A stretch of 64,000 bases of DNA from Anaerolineales bacterium (GCA_030583885.1 CP129480.1:2482714-2546713), one strand, 5' to 3'; counted from the first letter of the stretch, positions 9,496 to 18,818 are shown. Numbers and translations are program-made. Notes: generated by a model from the sequence alone, not told the origin.

Positions 9496-10329
9496 CTATG
9501 TCACCTGCTCCAGATAGATCTCTTTCAACCGTTCCACATCCCCCGCCGAAAGCCCCAGCCCGTTACGCGCATACTTCTCGAACGAGCCGTGTTCGCGCTC
9601 AAGCGCGTCGAAGGCCGCCGAGAGATAGGCAGGGCGCGCATCCATGAACCCGCGAATGACGGACGCAAAACGCTCCCCCCGGGACAAACGCACAAGAAAC
9701 AGTCTCCACGTATGCGCGGCAAGGAAATATGTGTTGGTCAACACGTAATCCTGCATCACAATATCCTGAGGCACGCCCAGCAACCGCAGCAGGAGCGCCG
9801 CGCCAAACCCGGTGCGGTCCTTGCCCGCCGCGCAATGGAATAAAAGAGGGCGCCCGTTGGAGGAAAGCACTTCGCGGATAAATCTCCGCATCTCAGGCGT
9901 GAACGTGGTCGCAAGTTCGACATTCGTCGCCGTCATATAGTCGGCGGGATCCACATCCTTTAACTTCCTGATCATCTCCTCCCGCGCCTCATGCCAGACC
10001 TTTGTGCTGGCATCCAGGATCGGAATTTCGACCACCCGCATATCTGCATCCGGCGGCAGCCGGTCAGGCGCGCGTTCCTTTTCATGCGCCGCACGAAAAT
10101 CAATTACACGCTCCAAATTTAACGCCGCCAGAAATTTGAGGTCGGTGGATGTCATTTTATCCAGCGCGCCGGAACGATACAGAACTCCCCAGCGCACGGT
10201 CCCGCCGTCCGTGGCAGGATAGCCGCCCAGGTCGCGGAAATTGCCTGCGCCTGAAAATGGCAGGCGGCGTCTCGCCCTCAGCCCGGCCTTCTCTAGCAAT
10301 GGTTTCTGAATGGAAATTTGTTCGAACAT
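9496..10329 (-). CDS. Tyrosine/serine protein phosphatase (PTP, DSP-like)
   Basis: Phosphatase of the bacterial Y_phosphatase3 (IphP/LipA-like) family, about 277 residues. Visible: NFRDLGGY and YRSGAL near the N-terminus, which are hallmarks of this family, VIDFRAAHEKE, and the P-loop HCAAGKDRTG with the nucleophile Cys near residue 166 and the Lys-Asp pair typical of phosphoinositide-active members. It may act on phosphotyrosine or on lipid phosphates. AAAGGAG upstream fits either the ATG at 10329 or the TTG at 10332. Confidence 0.88.
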   Translation of the reverse strand: MFEQISIQKPLLEKAGLRARRRLPFSGAGNFRDLGGYPATDGGTVRWGVLYRSGALDKMTSTDLKFLAALNLERVIDFRAAHEKERAPDRLPPDADMRVVEIPILDASTKVWHEAREEMIRKLKDVDPADYMTATNVELATTFTPEMRRFIREVLSSNGRPLLFHCAAGKDRTGFGAALLLRLLGVPQDIVMQDYVLTNTYFLAAHTWRLFLVRLSRGERFASVIRGFMDARPAYLSAAFDALEREHGSFEKYARNGLGLSAGDVERLKEIYLEQVT

Positions 10330-10441
10330 CAATACGCTGCTCCTTTACAGTCTTCGCCCGAGTATAGTCCAGCTTCCGAAGATTGGATTAACAAGGGGTT
10401 ATTTCGGGATAATGCTTCTATTAAGACCCGCCTTGCACGGG

Positions 10442-10447
10442 TATAAT
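10442..10447 (+). promoter_or_regulatory. TATAAT box 7 nt before the GNAT start (leaderless-type promoter)
   Basis: A perfect TATAAT ends 7 bases before the ATG at 10455, with no Shine-Dalgarno sequence between. Transcription would begin at or next to the start codon, giving a leaderless mRNA. No clear -35 box is seen. Confidence 0.55.
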
Positions 10448-10454
10448 CCGCCGC

Positions 10455-10964
10455 ATGAAAATACTGGAAACCGGGCGCCTGCTCATCCGCCAACTCACCG
10501 TCGAAGATGCTGACTTTATCCTGGAATTACTGAACAACCCATCCTTTATTCAAAGCATTGGGGACAGAAACGTCCGCACAACCGAAGCTGCCCAGGCCTA
10601 TGTTCTTAACGGACCCGCCGCCAGTTATGCCAGGAACGGTTTTGGTCTCAGCCTTGTCATTCGCATGGAGACGGGCGAATCCATCGGCATATGCGGCTTG
10701 AGCAAACGCGACGAACTTGACGATGTGGATATCGGCTACGCCTTCCTGCCGCGCTACTGGTCAAAGGGATATGCCGTTGAGGCGGCGCTCGGGATGAAAG
10801 CATACGCAAAGGATAGAATCGGGTTGGAAAGGCTGGTCGCCATCGTCGACCCCGCAAACGGAAGTTCGGTCCGCGTGCTGGAAAAGATCGGAATGAGTTG
10901 TGAGAAAACGATTAAATTATCGGCAGGTGACATTGATTTGAAATTATTTTCCATCGAGTTATAA
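10455..10964 (+). CDS. GNAT-family N-acetyltransferase (RimJ/RimL-like)
   Basis: A 169-residue acetyltransferase starting ETGRLLIRQLTVEDADF, the typical start of RimJ/RimL-type enzymes. Further family marks are DDVDIGYAFLPRYWSKGYA, the acetyl-CoA contact region, and VAIVDPANGSSVRVLEKIG, in which Asn and the Ser-x-x-Val-Leu-Glu-Lys pattern are standard. The acceptor (ribosomal protein N-terminus, antibiotic or small molecule) cannot be predicted. The ATG lies directly behind a TATAAT box. Confidence 0.88.
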   Translation: MKILETGRLLIRQLTVEDADFILELLNNPSFIQSIGDRNVRTTEAAQAYVLNGPAASYARNGFGLSLVIRMETGESIGICGLSKRDELDDVDIGYAFLPRYWSKGYAVEAALGMKAYAKDRIGLERLVAIVDPANGSSVRVLEKIGMSCEKTIKLSAGDIDLKLFSIEL

Positions 10965-11012
10965 CCCCCAGATTGGATATATCCCGCATCCTCACCAAGA
11001 CCATCCCGCTAG

Positions 11013-11093
11013 ATGCAGATCAATGCCGAGCTGGATGCGCTGGAACAACTCGGCAGTGACGTACGCACCGTCATCGTCCCCGCCTCAGGCTGA
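11013..11093 (+). pseudogene. Possible gene remnant (26-codon C-terminal tail)
   Basis: Between two genes a short frame encodes AELDALEQLGSDVRTVIVP and then stops. The regular helix-strand pattern and codon use look like the tail end of a larger coding gene. No upstream portion in the same frame is visible. It may be a decayed gene or chance. Confidence 0.25.
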
Positions 11094-11120
11094 CCCCGCT
11101 GCCTGATTCTATTTCAACGA

Positions 11121-11126
11121 TATAAT
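11121..11126 (+). promoter_or_regulatory. TATAAT box 7 nt before the cytochrome b5-like start
   Basis: A perfect TATAAT ends 7 bases before the ATG at 11134 and no ribosome-binding site is present between them, again consistent with leaderless transcription. Confidence 0.55.
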
Positions 11127-11133
11127 CCCCTCC

Positions 11134-11394
11134 ATGAGGATTCCAGAAAGGCTCATTTCCCTGTCAGAATTGAAGCGCAGCACGGGCGAGCGCGGCACAC
11201 GAAAGTTCATCGCCTATAACGGCATCGTTTATGATGTGACCGGCTGCCCCAAATGGCGGCTGGATATGCATGAATGGCTGCATTTCCCCGGGCAGGACCT
11301 GACCAGTGAGCTCCCCGAAGCGCCGCACAGGGAAGAAGTTTTCAAGCATAATTGCGTGAAGATCGTTGGCAGGCTGGAGTCCAACGTCTCCTGA
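11134..11394 (+). CDS. Cytochrome b5-like heme/steroid-binding domain protein
   Basis: An 86-residue soluble protein consisting of one small cytochrome b5-like domain. It starts with SLSELKR, followed by FIAYNGIVYDVTGCPKW, the conserved core strand-turn of the family. Candidate heme ligands are the histidines in MHEWLHFPGQDL and EAPHREEV; short bacterial and archaeal relatives are annotated as predicted heme/steroid-binding proteins. It has no signal peptide or membrane anchor. The GH13 gene begins 15 bases downstream with its own GGGAGGA site, so the two may be co-transcribed. Confidence 0.82.
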   Translation: MRIPERLISLSELKRSTGERGTRKFIAYNGIVYDVTGCPKWRLDMHEWLHFPGQDLTSELPEAPHREEVFKHNCVKIVGRLESNVS

Positions 11395-11409
11395 GTTTGG
11401 GAGGAACTT

Positions 11410-13128
11410 ATGACAAATTTCAAATGGTGGCAGACCGCTGTTTTTTATCAGATCTATCCGCGTTCGTTCGCTGATGGCAATAACGACGGCATCGGCGATT
11501 TCAAAGGCGCGGCCGAGAAACTAGATTATCTTGCATCGCTCGGCGTGGACGCGCTGTGGCTCTCGCCGCATTTCCCCTCTCCCAACTGGGATTGCGGATA
11601 TGACATTTCGGATTACTGCAACGTCGCGCCTGAATATGGAACAATGCAGGATTTCAACCACTTCCTGTTCGAGTCGCATAAAAGGAACATACGCCTCATT
11701 CTGGACCTGGTGCTGAATCACACTTCGGACGAACATCCCTGGTTCATCGAATCCAAATCCAGCCGTGACAATCCCAAAGCCGATTGGTACGTCTGGGTGG
11801 ACACACCGCCCAACAACTGGCAATCCTGCTTCGACGGCGACGCGTGGACCTATGTCCCTAAGCGGGATCAGTATTACTATCATTACTTTATGAAGCAGCA
11901 GCCTGACCTGAACTGGCACAACCCCGAAGTGAAACAAGCCATGTGGGACGCCGTCCGCTTCTGGCTCGACCTCGGCGTGGATGGCTTCCGCCTCGATGCC
12001 ATCGGCACCATCTTCGAAGACCCGAAACTTGCTCCGCACAACGTCCCGATGAATTTGGCAGAACTGCGCCGCTTCTCCGAACTGGTGCAAACGCCCAAAG
12101 AGAAGAAACTGCGCGATAAATACTGGCACGATATGTTCAAACATCAGTGGGGACAGCCAGGCGTACATGACTTGATGAAGGAACTCCGTGCCATTCTCGA
12201 TGAATACGACGGCGACCGTATGTTGGTCGGTGAAGATGACAATATTGATTACATGGGGAATGGAAATGACGAACTGCACCTCGTCTTCAACTTCCCGTTG
12301 ATGCGAACAGAACGGATCACACCTGGGCATGTCCGCAAGAATCAAAAGGAAAGGCTGAAAAGATTGGACGATCTGTCCGCGAAAAAAGGCTGGCCATGCA
12401 ACACCTTGGGAAATCATGATTGTTCCCGCCTATACACCCGCTTCGGGAACAAATTCCACGGAGCGGAACTTGCCCGCCTGCATGCCGCCCTTGTGTTGAC
12501 CTTGAAAGGCACACCTTTTCTATATTACGGTGAAGAGATCGGTATGACCGACTATATACTGACCGATATTTCACAGGTCAGGGATACAATGGGGTCATGG
12601 TATTACCATACCATCGTCACAGAAATGGGCATCCATCCAGAGGAAGCCATGCTCCGCACCGCCGAAATGACGCGCGATAAGAACCGCACGCCGATGCAAT
12701 GGTCGAACCAAGCCAACGGCGGGTTCTCTCCCGCAGGCGTGGAGCCGTGGCTGCCCGTCAACCCAAATTACCAGAATGGCATCAATGTTTTTGATCAGGA
12801 GAAGAATCCCAGTTCCCTGCTCAAGTACTACAAACACCTTTTGCATGTCCGCAAATCGTCCATTGCCCTGCAAACGGGAGAGTACATTCCGCTGCACCCA
12901 AACGCAAAGGAGTATTTCGCCCTCCTGCGCCAAGCCGGCGGACAGATGGTTTTGGTTGTATTGAATTTCTCCGAGAACTTGCTCGAACTGGATTTTTCCA
13001 AAACAAAGGAGATCAAAAAGTGCAATCTAAGCCTGCTGTTCTCCAGTGCGGAGCGCCGCGGCGGCGAGATAGCTCTGCAGTTCAAGGTCGCTCCATTTGA
13101 AGTATTCATCGCGGAAGTGACTCCATGA
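11410..13128 (+). CDS. GH13 alpha-glucosidase (oligo-1,6-glucosidase / trehalose-type)
   Basis: Cytoplasmic glycoside hydrolase acting on short alpha-glucosides. The (beta/alpha)8 domain starts WWQTAVFYQIYPRSF. Visible GH13 regions: DLVLNHTSDEH (region I), DGFRLDA with the nucleophile Asp196 (region II), LVGEDDNID with acid/base Glu275 (region III) and NTLGNHDCSR with Asp337 (region IV). The insert RTPMQWSNQANGGFS is typical of the oligo-1,6-glucosidase/alpha-glucosidase subfamily. No signal peptide. Whether it prefers maltose, isomaltose, trehalose or sucrose cannot be told. It overlaps the next gene by 4 bases (ATGA). Confidence 0.92.
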   Translation: MTNFKWWQTAVFYQIYPRSFADGNNDGIGDFKGAAEKLDYLASLGVDALWLSPHFPSPNWDCGYDISDYCNVAPEYGTMQDFNHFLFESHKRNIRLILDLVLNHTSDEHPWFIESKSSRDNPKADWYVWVDTPPNNWQSCFDGDAWTYVPKRDQYYYHYFMKQQPDLNWHNPEVKQAMWDAVRFWLDLGVDGFRLDAIGTIFEDPKLAPHNVPMNLAELRRFSELVQTPKEKKLRDKYWHDMFKHQWGQPGVHDLMKELRAILDEYDGDRMLVGEDDNIDYMGNGNDELHLVFNFPLMRTERITPGHVRKNQKERLKRLDDLSAKKGWPCNTLGNHDCSRLYTRFGNKFHGAELARLHAALVLTLKGTPFLYYGEEIGMTDYILTDISQVRDTMGSWYYHTIVTEMGIHPEEAMLRTAEMTRDKNRTPMQWSNQANGGFSPAGVEPWLPVNPNYQNGINVFDQEKNPSSLLKYYKHLLHVRKSSIALQTGEYIPLHPNAKEYFALLRQAGGQMVLVVLNFSENLLELDFSKTKEIKKCNLSLLFSSAERRGGEIALQFKVAPFEVFIAEVTP

Positions 13129-13397
13129 GCGAAGATCTGACAAAGCCCAAGGCCTTCGCCACCCTGTGCGGACGCATCTTCCGCGATGCGGACCCGCAAT
13201 ATTTCCCCTCCGCCCAACATCGCGGGAAAACCATCCGCCTGTGTACGGACGCCTGTCTCGGCGCATTCCTTGCCGACCCGTCCATATTCTGCAAGGCTCA
13301 TCAAAATTCGAAAAAAACCGCAACACAAGTAAAAACCGAAATGGAAAGTCTTACTGGTATCTGGAGAGAAAATGATTCTTTCAAGCAAAGCAATTGA
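13125..13397 (+). CDS. Small YHS-like cysteine protein
   Basis: A 90-residue protein starting inside the glucosidase stop (ATGA), so translationally coupled. It has a YHS-like core: CGRIF, then DPQYFPSAQHRGKTIRLC and TDACLGAFLADP, that is, a YF(x)n C...C pattern like the metal-binding YHS/TRASH folds. A metal-sensing or metal-delivery role is plausible for that fold but not shown. Its 3' end overlaps the start of fdhD by 26 bases. Confidence 0.6.
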   Translation: MSEDLTKPKAFATLCGRIFRDADPQYFPSAQHRGKTIRLCTDACLGAFLADPSIFCKAHQNSKKTATQVKTEMESLTGIWRENDSFKQSN

Positions 13398-14145
13398 ATA
13401 TCATAGATATGAATTCAGAAAATGGGAGCACCACAATGCTGAAACCATCGTCGAGACGCCTGTATCTCTGACCGTGAACGGCAAGGAATGGATCACGTTC
13501 ATGTGCACGCCCATCCATTTGGAAGAACTGGCGGTGGGGTTTTTATATAACGAAGGCATCATCCAAAGCATGGATCAGGTGGCGGACGTCCGTTTATGTG
13601 AGCATGGCGATAACGTGGATGTGTGGTTAAACCAGGATGCCGAACAGCCGACAAACTGGCGTAGGACATCGGGCTGTACGGGCGGTGTGACTGCGGTTGA
13701 CCTGCTCGCGAAGCCGAATGTCAATCTTGGGGAAAACAGGCTCAAGGTCCAGCCTGAAGCGATCATGGAGATGGTGGAGAAGTTGTTCGAGTCACAGGAA
13801 CTGTACCGCGACACGGGCGGCGTCCACACTTCTGCGTTGAGCGACGGCGAAAAAGTCGTCCTCGCCGCGGACGACATCGGCAGGCATAACACGCTGGATA
13901 AGATCGCAGGCATGTGCCTGATGCAAAATGTTTTTCCCGAAAACCGCATCCTTATCACCACGGGGCGCATCAGTTCCGAGATGCTGCAAAAAGCAGCGCA
14001 ACTCAACGCGCCCATTTTAATCTCTCGTACCTCCCCCTCGTCGCTTTCCATCGAGATGGCGGAGCGATACGGCATCACGCTGATCGGCTACGCTAGAAAA
14101 CACCGCTTCAATGTGTATTCCAATCCGCAGCGGGTCGGTTTGTAA
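13372..14145 (+). CDS. fdhD: Formate dehydrogenase accessory sulfurtransferase FdhD
   Basis: FdhD carries sulfur from the cysteine desulfurase to the bis-MGD cofactor, a step needed for formate dehydrogenase activity. The 257-residue protein has the family marks MCTPIHLEELAVGFLYNEGI, the redox Cys region SGCTGG, GVHTSAL, AADDIGRHNTLDKI and TTGRISSEM. It lies directly upstream of formate dehydrogenase locus 1, which fits its job, although a terminator and a new promoter separate them. GGAGAG lies 5-6 bases before the ATG. Confidence 0.94.
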   Translation: MILSSKAIEYHRYEFRKWEHHNAETIVETPVSLTVNGKEWITFMCTPIHLEELAVGFLYNEGIIQSMDQVADVRLCEHGDNVDVWLNQDAEQPTNWRRTSGCTGGVTAVDLLAKPNVNLGENRLKVQPEAIMEMVEKLFESQELYRDTGGVHTSALSDGEKVVLAADDIGRHNTLDKIAGMCLMQNVFPENRILITTGRISSEMLQKAAQLNAPILISRTSPSSLSIEMAERYGITLIGYARKHRFNVYSNPQRVGL

Positions 14146-14154
14146 ATCTCGATG

Positions 14155-14179
14155 AGCGGCTTAACCGCCGCTTTTTTTG
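14155..14179 (+). terminator. Rho-independent terminator after fdhD
   Basis: AGCGGC at 14155-14160 pairs with GCCGCT at 14167-14172, followed by a run of seven T. It separates fdhD from the formate dehydrogenase genes. Confidence 0.8.
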
Positions 14180-14180
14180 T

Positions 14181-14227
14181 TATAATTATTTGTGAAATAT
14201 GTCACTATATAAAGGGATAAATGTCGC
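14181..14227 (+). promoter_or_regulatory. TATAAT box and shared 17-base motif upstream of FDH locus 1
   Basis: A perfect TATAAT at 14181-14186 is followed at 14211-14227 by AAAGGGATAAATGTCGC. The same 17 bases occur at 24811-24827, upstream of the cNMP-binding gene. The identical copy, at a similar distance to the next ATG (68 and 59 bases), suggests a regulator site or a small repeat. Confidence 0.4.
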
Positions 14228-14295
14228 GTTGGGTAGTGAGAAAAGAAACTTACCAAATACGGCAGGACAAGGAATAATTTCAATGGAGCAAAAGC

Positions 14296-16008
14296 ATGAC
14301 CAACAAACATATCATCCACAAACTGATCTCGCCCGAAATACAGGAATTTGCGGACAAACACGGTGGCAGCCGCGAAACCGCGCTGGAGGTGCTGAAGGAC
14401 ATCCAAACGCATCACTCCACGCTTACGCCTGACACTGTCGCCGATGCCGCCCGCGCGCTGAAACTTCCTCCCCATCATCTGTATGGCATGGCGACATTTT
14501 ATTCCATGCTTTCATTTGAACAACGCAAAAAAGTCTTGCGCGTGTGTGATGGTCCCGTGTGCTGGCTTAAAAGAGCGTCGGTGGAAGAATGGTTGCCTGC
14601 GGTCGATGGTCAATGGTCAGTAGAACGCACCTCCTGCCTGGGCTTGTGCGACCGCGCGCCTGCGGTTCTGGTGGATGACGAACAGGCGGGTCCTGTGGAA
14701 GCCAGAGACGCAAAGAAAGTCTGCGAAGGCTGGCGCGGCGTGCCGACGGATTTCAGCAAAGCCCGCAAAGGTGAAGTCCGTGTGATGACAACCCTGATCG
14801 GAAAGATCGACCCAGACTCGGTTGACGACGCACTGGCAAACGGCGTGTACGACGGATTGAAAAAAGCGCTTCAAACCGACCCCAAAGCGGTTCTTTCCGA
14901 AGTGGAATCCTCCGGCTTGCAGGGACGCGGCGGCGCGGGCTTCCCCGTCGGGCGGAAGTGGCGCTTCGTCGCTTCCGAAAAGCGGACTCCGCGCTACATC
15001 ATCTGCAACGCGGATGAATCCGAGCCGCTGATCTTCAAAGACCGCGTGCTGATGGATACGAATCCGCATCAGTTGCTCGAAGGCATGACGATAGCAGGAT
15101 ACGCCTGCGGCGGGTCCGAAGCGTGGATCTACATCCGCGGGGAATATGAATATCAGGCTCGGCGGCTGGAAAATGCAATCCAACAGTCAAGGGCAAAAAA
15201 TCTTTTAGGTGAAAATATTTTAGGCAGCGGTTTCTCGTTCGACATCCACGTCCATCGCGGCGCAGGGGCGTATATCTGCGGCGAAGAGACGGCGTTGATC
15301 GAATCGCTCGAAGGCAAACGCGGCGAACCGAGACTGCGTCCGCCGTATCCGCCCACCTATGGCTTCCGCGGACAGCCGACCGCGGTAAATAATGTCGAAT
15401 CATTTTGTGCCGTCCCGCATATCATCAAGAATGGCGCGGGATGGTGGAATTCGCTTTCCACCGATACAACCCCCGGAACGAAGATGTACATGGTGTTGGG
15501 GCACGTAAAAAATCCCGGCTTGTTCGAAGCCCCGTTCGGCTTGACCCTGCACCAGATCATCGAGGAATTTGGCGGCGGAATGACCAAAGGATCGAATTTC
15601 AAATTCGCTTTGTGCGGCGGCGCGGCAGGGATGATCGCAGATGAATCCATGCTGGACGTGCCAATCGACTTTTCGTCGGGGCAAAATGGAATTTCACTCG
15701 GCGCAGGCTCCTTCCTGATCTGCGACCAAAGCATCTCTCTCGTTGCGATGCTGAGAGAATTACTGCACTTCTTCGCAGTCGAGTCCTGCGGAAAATGCAC
15801 GCCCTGCCGTGTCGGCACGTGGCGCTCGCTTGAAATTCTGGACTGCATGACGGCTGGTAAAGGTCAAAAGGGAGATGTGGACGAATTGAAGGCGCTCGCA
15901 GACTTGATGCAAGTCTCTTCGTTCTGCGGGTTGGGACAGAGCGTGGGCATCCCAATGAAGTCCGCGCTGGCGCTTTTTGAAGCGGAGTTCACCGAAAGCA
16001 ATTCGTAA
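14296..16008 (+). CDS. NuoE-NuoF fusion, NAD-binding beta subunit of formate dehydrogenase 1
   Basis: Diaphorase part of a cytosolic NAD-dependent formate dehydrogenase: passes electrons between the alpha subunit and NAD(H) through FMN. Residues 1-130 are NuoE-like with [2Fe-2S] ligands Cys84, Cys89, Cys114 and Cys118 (CDGPVC, CLGLC). From about residue 165 it is NuoF-like: FMN/NADH loop GRGGAGFPVGRKW near 210, [20 protein letters not shown], and [4Fe-4S] ligands in ESCGKCTPC plus the Cys in FCGLGQS. The usual EPGT is EPLI here. Residues 100-112 carry a heptamer repeat (AVDGQWSVE). GGAG lies 7 bases before the ATG. Confidence 0.92.
   Translation: MTNKHIIHKLISPEIQEFADKHGGSRETALEVLKDIQTHHSTLTPDTVADAARALKLPPHHLYGMATFYSMLSFEQRKKVLRVCDGPVCWLKRASVEEWLPAVDGQWSVERTSCLGLCDRAPAVLVDDEQAGPVEARDAKKVCEGWRGVPTDFSKARKGEVRVMTTLIGKIDPDSVDDALANGVYDGLKKALQTDPKAVLSEVESSGLQGRGGAGFPVGRKWRFVASEKRTPRYIICNADESEPLIFKDRVLMDTNPHQLLEGMTIAGYACGGSEAWIYIRGEYEYQARRLENAIQQSRAKNLLGENILGSGFSFDIHVHRGAGAYICGEETALIESLEGKRGEPRLRPPYPPTYGFRGQPTAVNNVESFCAVPHIIKNGAGWWNSLSTDTTPGTKMYMVLGHVKNPGLFEAPFGLTLHQIIEEFGGGMTKGSNFKFALCGGAAGMIADESMLDVPIDFSSGQNGISLGAGSFLICDQSISLVAMLRELLHFFAVESCGKCTPCRVGTWRSLEILDCMTAGKGQKGDVDELKALADLMQVSSFCGLGQSVGIPMKSALALFEAEFTESNS
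14606..14619 (+). repeat. Heptamer tandem repeat inside NuoE domain
   Basis: Two exact copies of ATGGTCA followed by a decayed third unit. It encodes DGQWS in the linker between the two cysteine pairs of the NuoE domain and resembles the heptamer repeat in the second NuoEF gene (about 54595). Confidence 0.5.
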
Positions 16009-16040
16009 TTCGCAGGTTATGGATCAAAACGAGGCAATCA

Positions 16041-18812
16041 ATGACAGTGAATATAAAAATTAACGGAAAAGAAATCCAGGCAAAAGCAGGCAAAACGATC
16101 CTGCAAATTGCCGGGGATCATGGCATTCGCATCCCGACCCTGTGCTATCACAAGGATCTGAACCCGACAGGCAACTGCCGCATGTGCGTGGTGGACGTCA
16201 AAGGCTGGCGCATATCCCCTGCCGCATGTGTCACCCCCGTCTGGGATGGCATGGAGATCGAAACCGACAGCGAAAGGGTGATGAAAGACCGCAAGTTGAC
16301 GCTCGAACTCATGCTTGCCAATCATCCGCAGGATTGCCTGACCTGTGACGTGGCGGGAGAATGTGAACTGCAAGACCTGGCGTACGAATACAAAGCCGAG
16401 GTCCCTGCCTGGGGCGCGAAGGGGACACGCTATCCCATGGACAGCGACCCCAACCCCTTCATCCGAGTGGACATGAACAAGTGTATCCTGTGCCGCAGGT
16501 GCGAATCAGCGTGTGCAGAAATTCAAGTCCGTGATGTGTGGGGCGTGGCAAAACGCGGCTTTGACGAAGTCATGGTGGCGGGCGCGGGCGTGAACATGCT
16601 CGAAGCGCGCTGCGAGTCGTGCGGTCAATGCGTGGCGTACTGCCCAACGGGAGCATTATCCAACAAGATGAATTACGGCGTCGCGCGTGCGCATCAAGTG
16701 GAGAAAGCCACCACGACCTGCCCGTACTGCGGTGTGGGCTGTCAGTTCGACTTATTGGTGAAAGATAACAAAGTCATCGGCGTTCATTCGAACCCGAAGG
16801 CACCCGTGAATGGCATGGCATTGTGCGTAAAAGGCCGCTACGGCTACGACTTCATTCATCATCCTGACCGCCTCGCGAAACCGAAGGTCAGGCGCTATCT
16901 ATTGGAAGGGAAGAAGAAAAAAACAAAAGGCAAAGCATGGGACTGGGTCGAAACCGAATGGGACAAGGCTCTCGACATCGTCGCGGATAAATTCGCGGAG
17001 AGCCGCTCGAAATTCGGCGCGGACACCACGGGCTTCCTTGCTTCGGCAAAATGCCTGAACGAAGAAAATTATTTGATGAACAAACTGGCGCGGCAGGTCA
17101 TAGGAACGAATAACATCGACCACTGCGCCCGTCTCTGACACTCCAGCACGGTAGCCGGTCTGGCTGCCTCCTTCGGTTCGGGCGCGATGTCCAACAGCAT
17201 GGACGATGTCGCCAAACATGCACAAGCCTTCTTCATCATCGGTTCCAACACCACCGAACAGCATCCCGTTTTCGGCACGATGCTCCGCCGCGCGGTGAGA
17301 TTCCGCGGCGCGAAACTGGTCGTGGCTGACCCGCGCAAAATTGACATTACCGAATTTGCGACACTGCATCTCCGTCACCGCCCCGGCACGGATATCGCCC
17401 TGTTGAACGGATTGATGTATATCATCCTTGAAAAAGGCTGGCAGGACAAAGCTTTCATCGAAGAACGCACGGAAAACTTCGACGAGTTCAAAGCCACGGT
17501 GATGCAATACCCGCCTGACAAGGTTGTGGAAATCACCCGCGTCCCCATCGAAAAACTGTACGAAGCGGCGGAAATTCTCGCCTCCTCCAAGCCGATGGCT
17601 GTTATTTGGGCGATGGGCATTACCCAACACATCGTCGGTGTGCGCAACGTGATGGACCTCGCCAACTTGCAAATGCTGCTTGGCAACATGGGCAAGGCGG
17701 GCGGCGGCGTGAATCCCCTGCGCGGACAGAACAACGTGCAAGGCGCATGTGACATGGGCGCCCTGCCGAACGTATACCCGGCATACCAGCCCGTCACCAG
17801 CGAGGAAGCGCGCGAGAAATTCCAGAAGACATGGGGCGCGACAACGGAAGCCAAGGTCGGCATGACGGTGACCGAGATGATCCCCGGCATTCTGAACGGC
17901 AAGATCCACGCGCTGTACATCCTCGGCGAGGACCCGGTCATGTCGGACCCGGACACGAACCACATCCGTAAATGCCTGTCTGCGGTGGACTTCCTCGTCT
18001 TGCAGGAGATCTTCCCCTCGGAGACGGCTGTCTACGCGGACGTGATGCTGCCCGGCGCGTCGTTCGCCGAGAAGACGGGCACGTTCACCAACACCGAGCG
18101 CCGCGTGCAGATGGTGCGCCAAGCCATCGAGCCGCTGGGCGACTCGAAACCCGACTGGTGGATCCTCTCGGAGGTGGCAAAACGCCTGATGGACCGAATC
18201 AGTGACCGGGTCCAGAAAGAGGCGCCGCATGCGTCATGGAATTACACATCCACAGCCGAGATCATGTCCGAGATCAACGCGGTCACCCCATCCTATGGCG
18301 GCATCACGCACGCAAGGCTGGAAGCGGGCGAACGCCTGCAATGGCCCTGCCTGAACGCGGAACATCCCGGCACGCCGATCCTGCATACCAAACAGTTCAC
18401 ACGCGGATTGGGCAAGTTCATGCCGATTGATCATGTGCCGCCCGCGGAACGCCCCGACGACGAGTACCCGATGGTGATGAACACCGGACGCGTGTTGTAT
18501 CACTGGCACGGCGGACAGATGACACGCCGCTCGGAGGGCATCATGCAGGTGTACGGCGAGGCTCTGGTGGAGGTCAACCCGGACGATGCGGAGAAGATCG
18601 GCATCAACGGCAAGACGCACGTGCGCGTGACATCGCGGCGCGGGAGCATCGAAGCGAAAGCCTGGGTTACAGACCGCGTACCGCCGGGCATGGTGTATGC
18701 GAACTTCCATTTCCCTGAGGCTTCAGCCAATGAATTAACACACGCCTCACTTGACCCTGTCTCGAAAATTCCGTCCTACAAGATCACAGCAGTCAAGGTG
18801 GAGTTAGTATAA
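16041..18812 (+). CDS. fdhF: Selenocysteine-containing formate dehydrogenase alpha subunit (TGA at 17136 read as Sec)
   Basis: Catalytic subunit that oxidises formate (or reduces CO2) at a bis-MGD Mo/W centre. Read as 923 residues with in-frame TGA 17136-17138 as Sec366. Domains: [2Fe-2S] (Cys35, 46, 49, 63), NuoG-type His95/Cys99/102/108 cluster, two [4Fe-4S] (Cys148-158 and 191-201), then the molybdopterin domain with Cys227, 230, 234, 262. The two flanking frames are the same phase, and the protein around the TGA (DHCARL-Sec-HSSTVAGL) aligns with the known Sec site of FdhF-type enzymes. It belongs with the NuoEF fusion just upstream. The C-terminal MGD-binding domain (GRVLYHWHGGQMTRR) is intact. 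Confidence 0.93.
17136..17168 (+). promoter_or_regulatory. Sec codon and bacterial SECIS hairpin
   Basis: The TGA at 17136-17138 is followed by a 7-bp hairpin (17150-17156 with 17162-17168, one G-T wobble) capped by the five-base loop GGTCT at 17157-17161. Bacterial SelB recognises such a hairpin directly after the UGA, and the E. coli fdhF element, as I recall it, also has a GGUCU loop at about the same spacing. The 18 bases between TGA and loop fit. Confidence 0.88.
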
Positions 18813-18818
18813 TTAACC

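Noticed and set aside
11521..12417. 298-codon minus-strand frame in the GH13 gene
   Set aside because: Entirely inside a gene with all catalytic motifs; antisense shadow.
16899..18230. 443-codon antisense frame on the minus strand
   Set aside because: It overlaps the Sec-FDH gene fully, has atypical Arg/His-rich composition and no family match; it is a shadow of GC-rich codons.
17187..18812. Separate gene starting at the ATG at 17187
   Set aside because: It has the same phase as 16041 and begins in the middle of a conserved domain. The intervening TGA is at the selenocysteine position, so one protein is the better reading.
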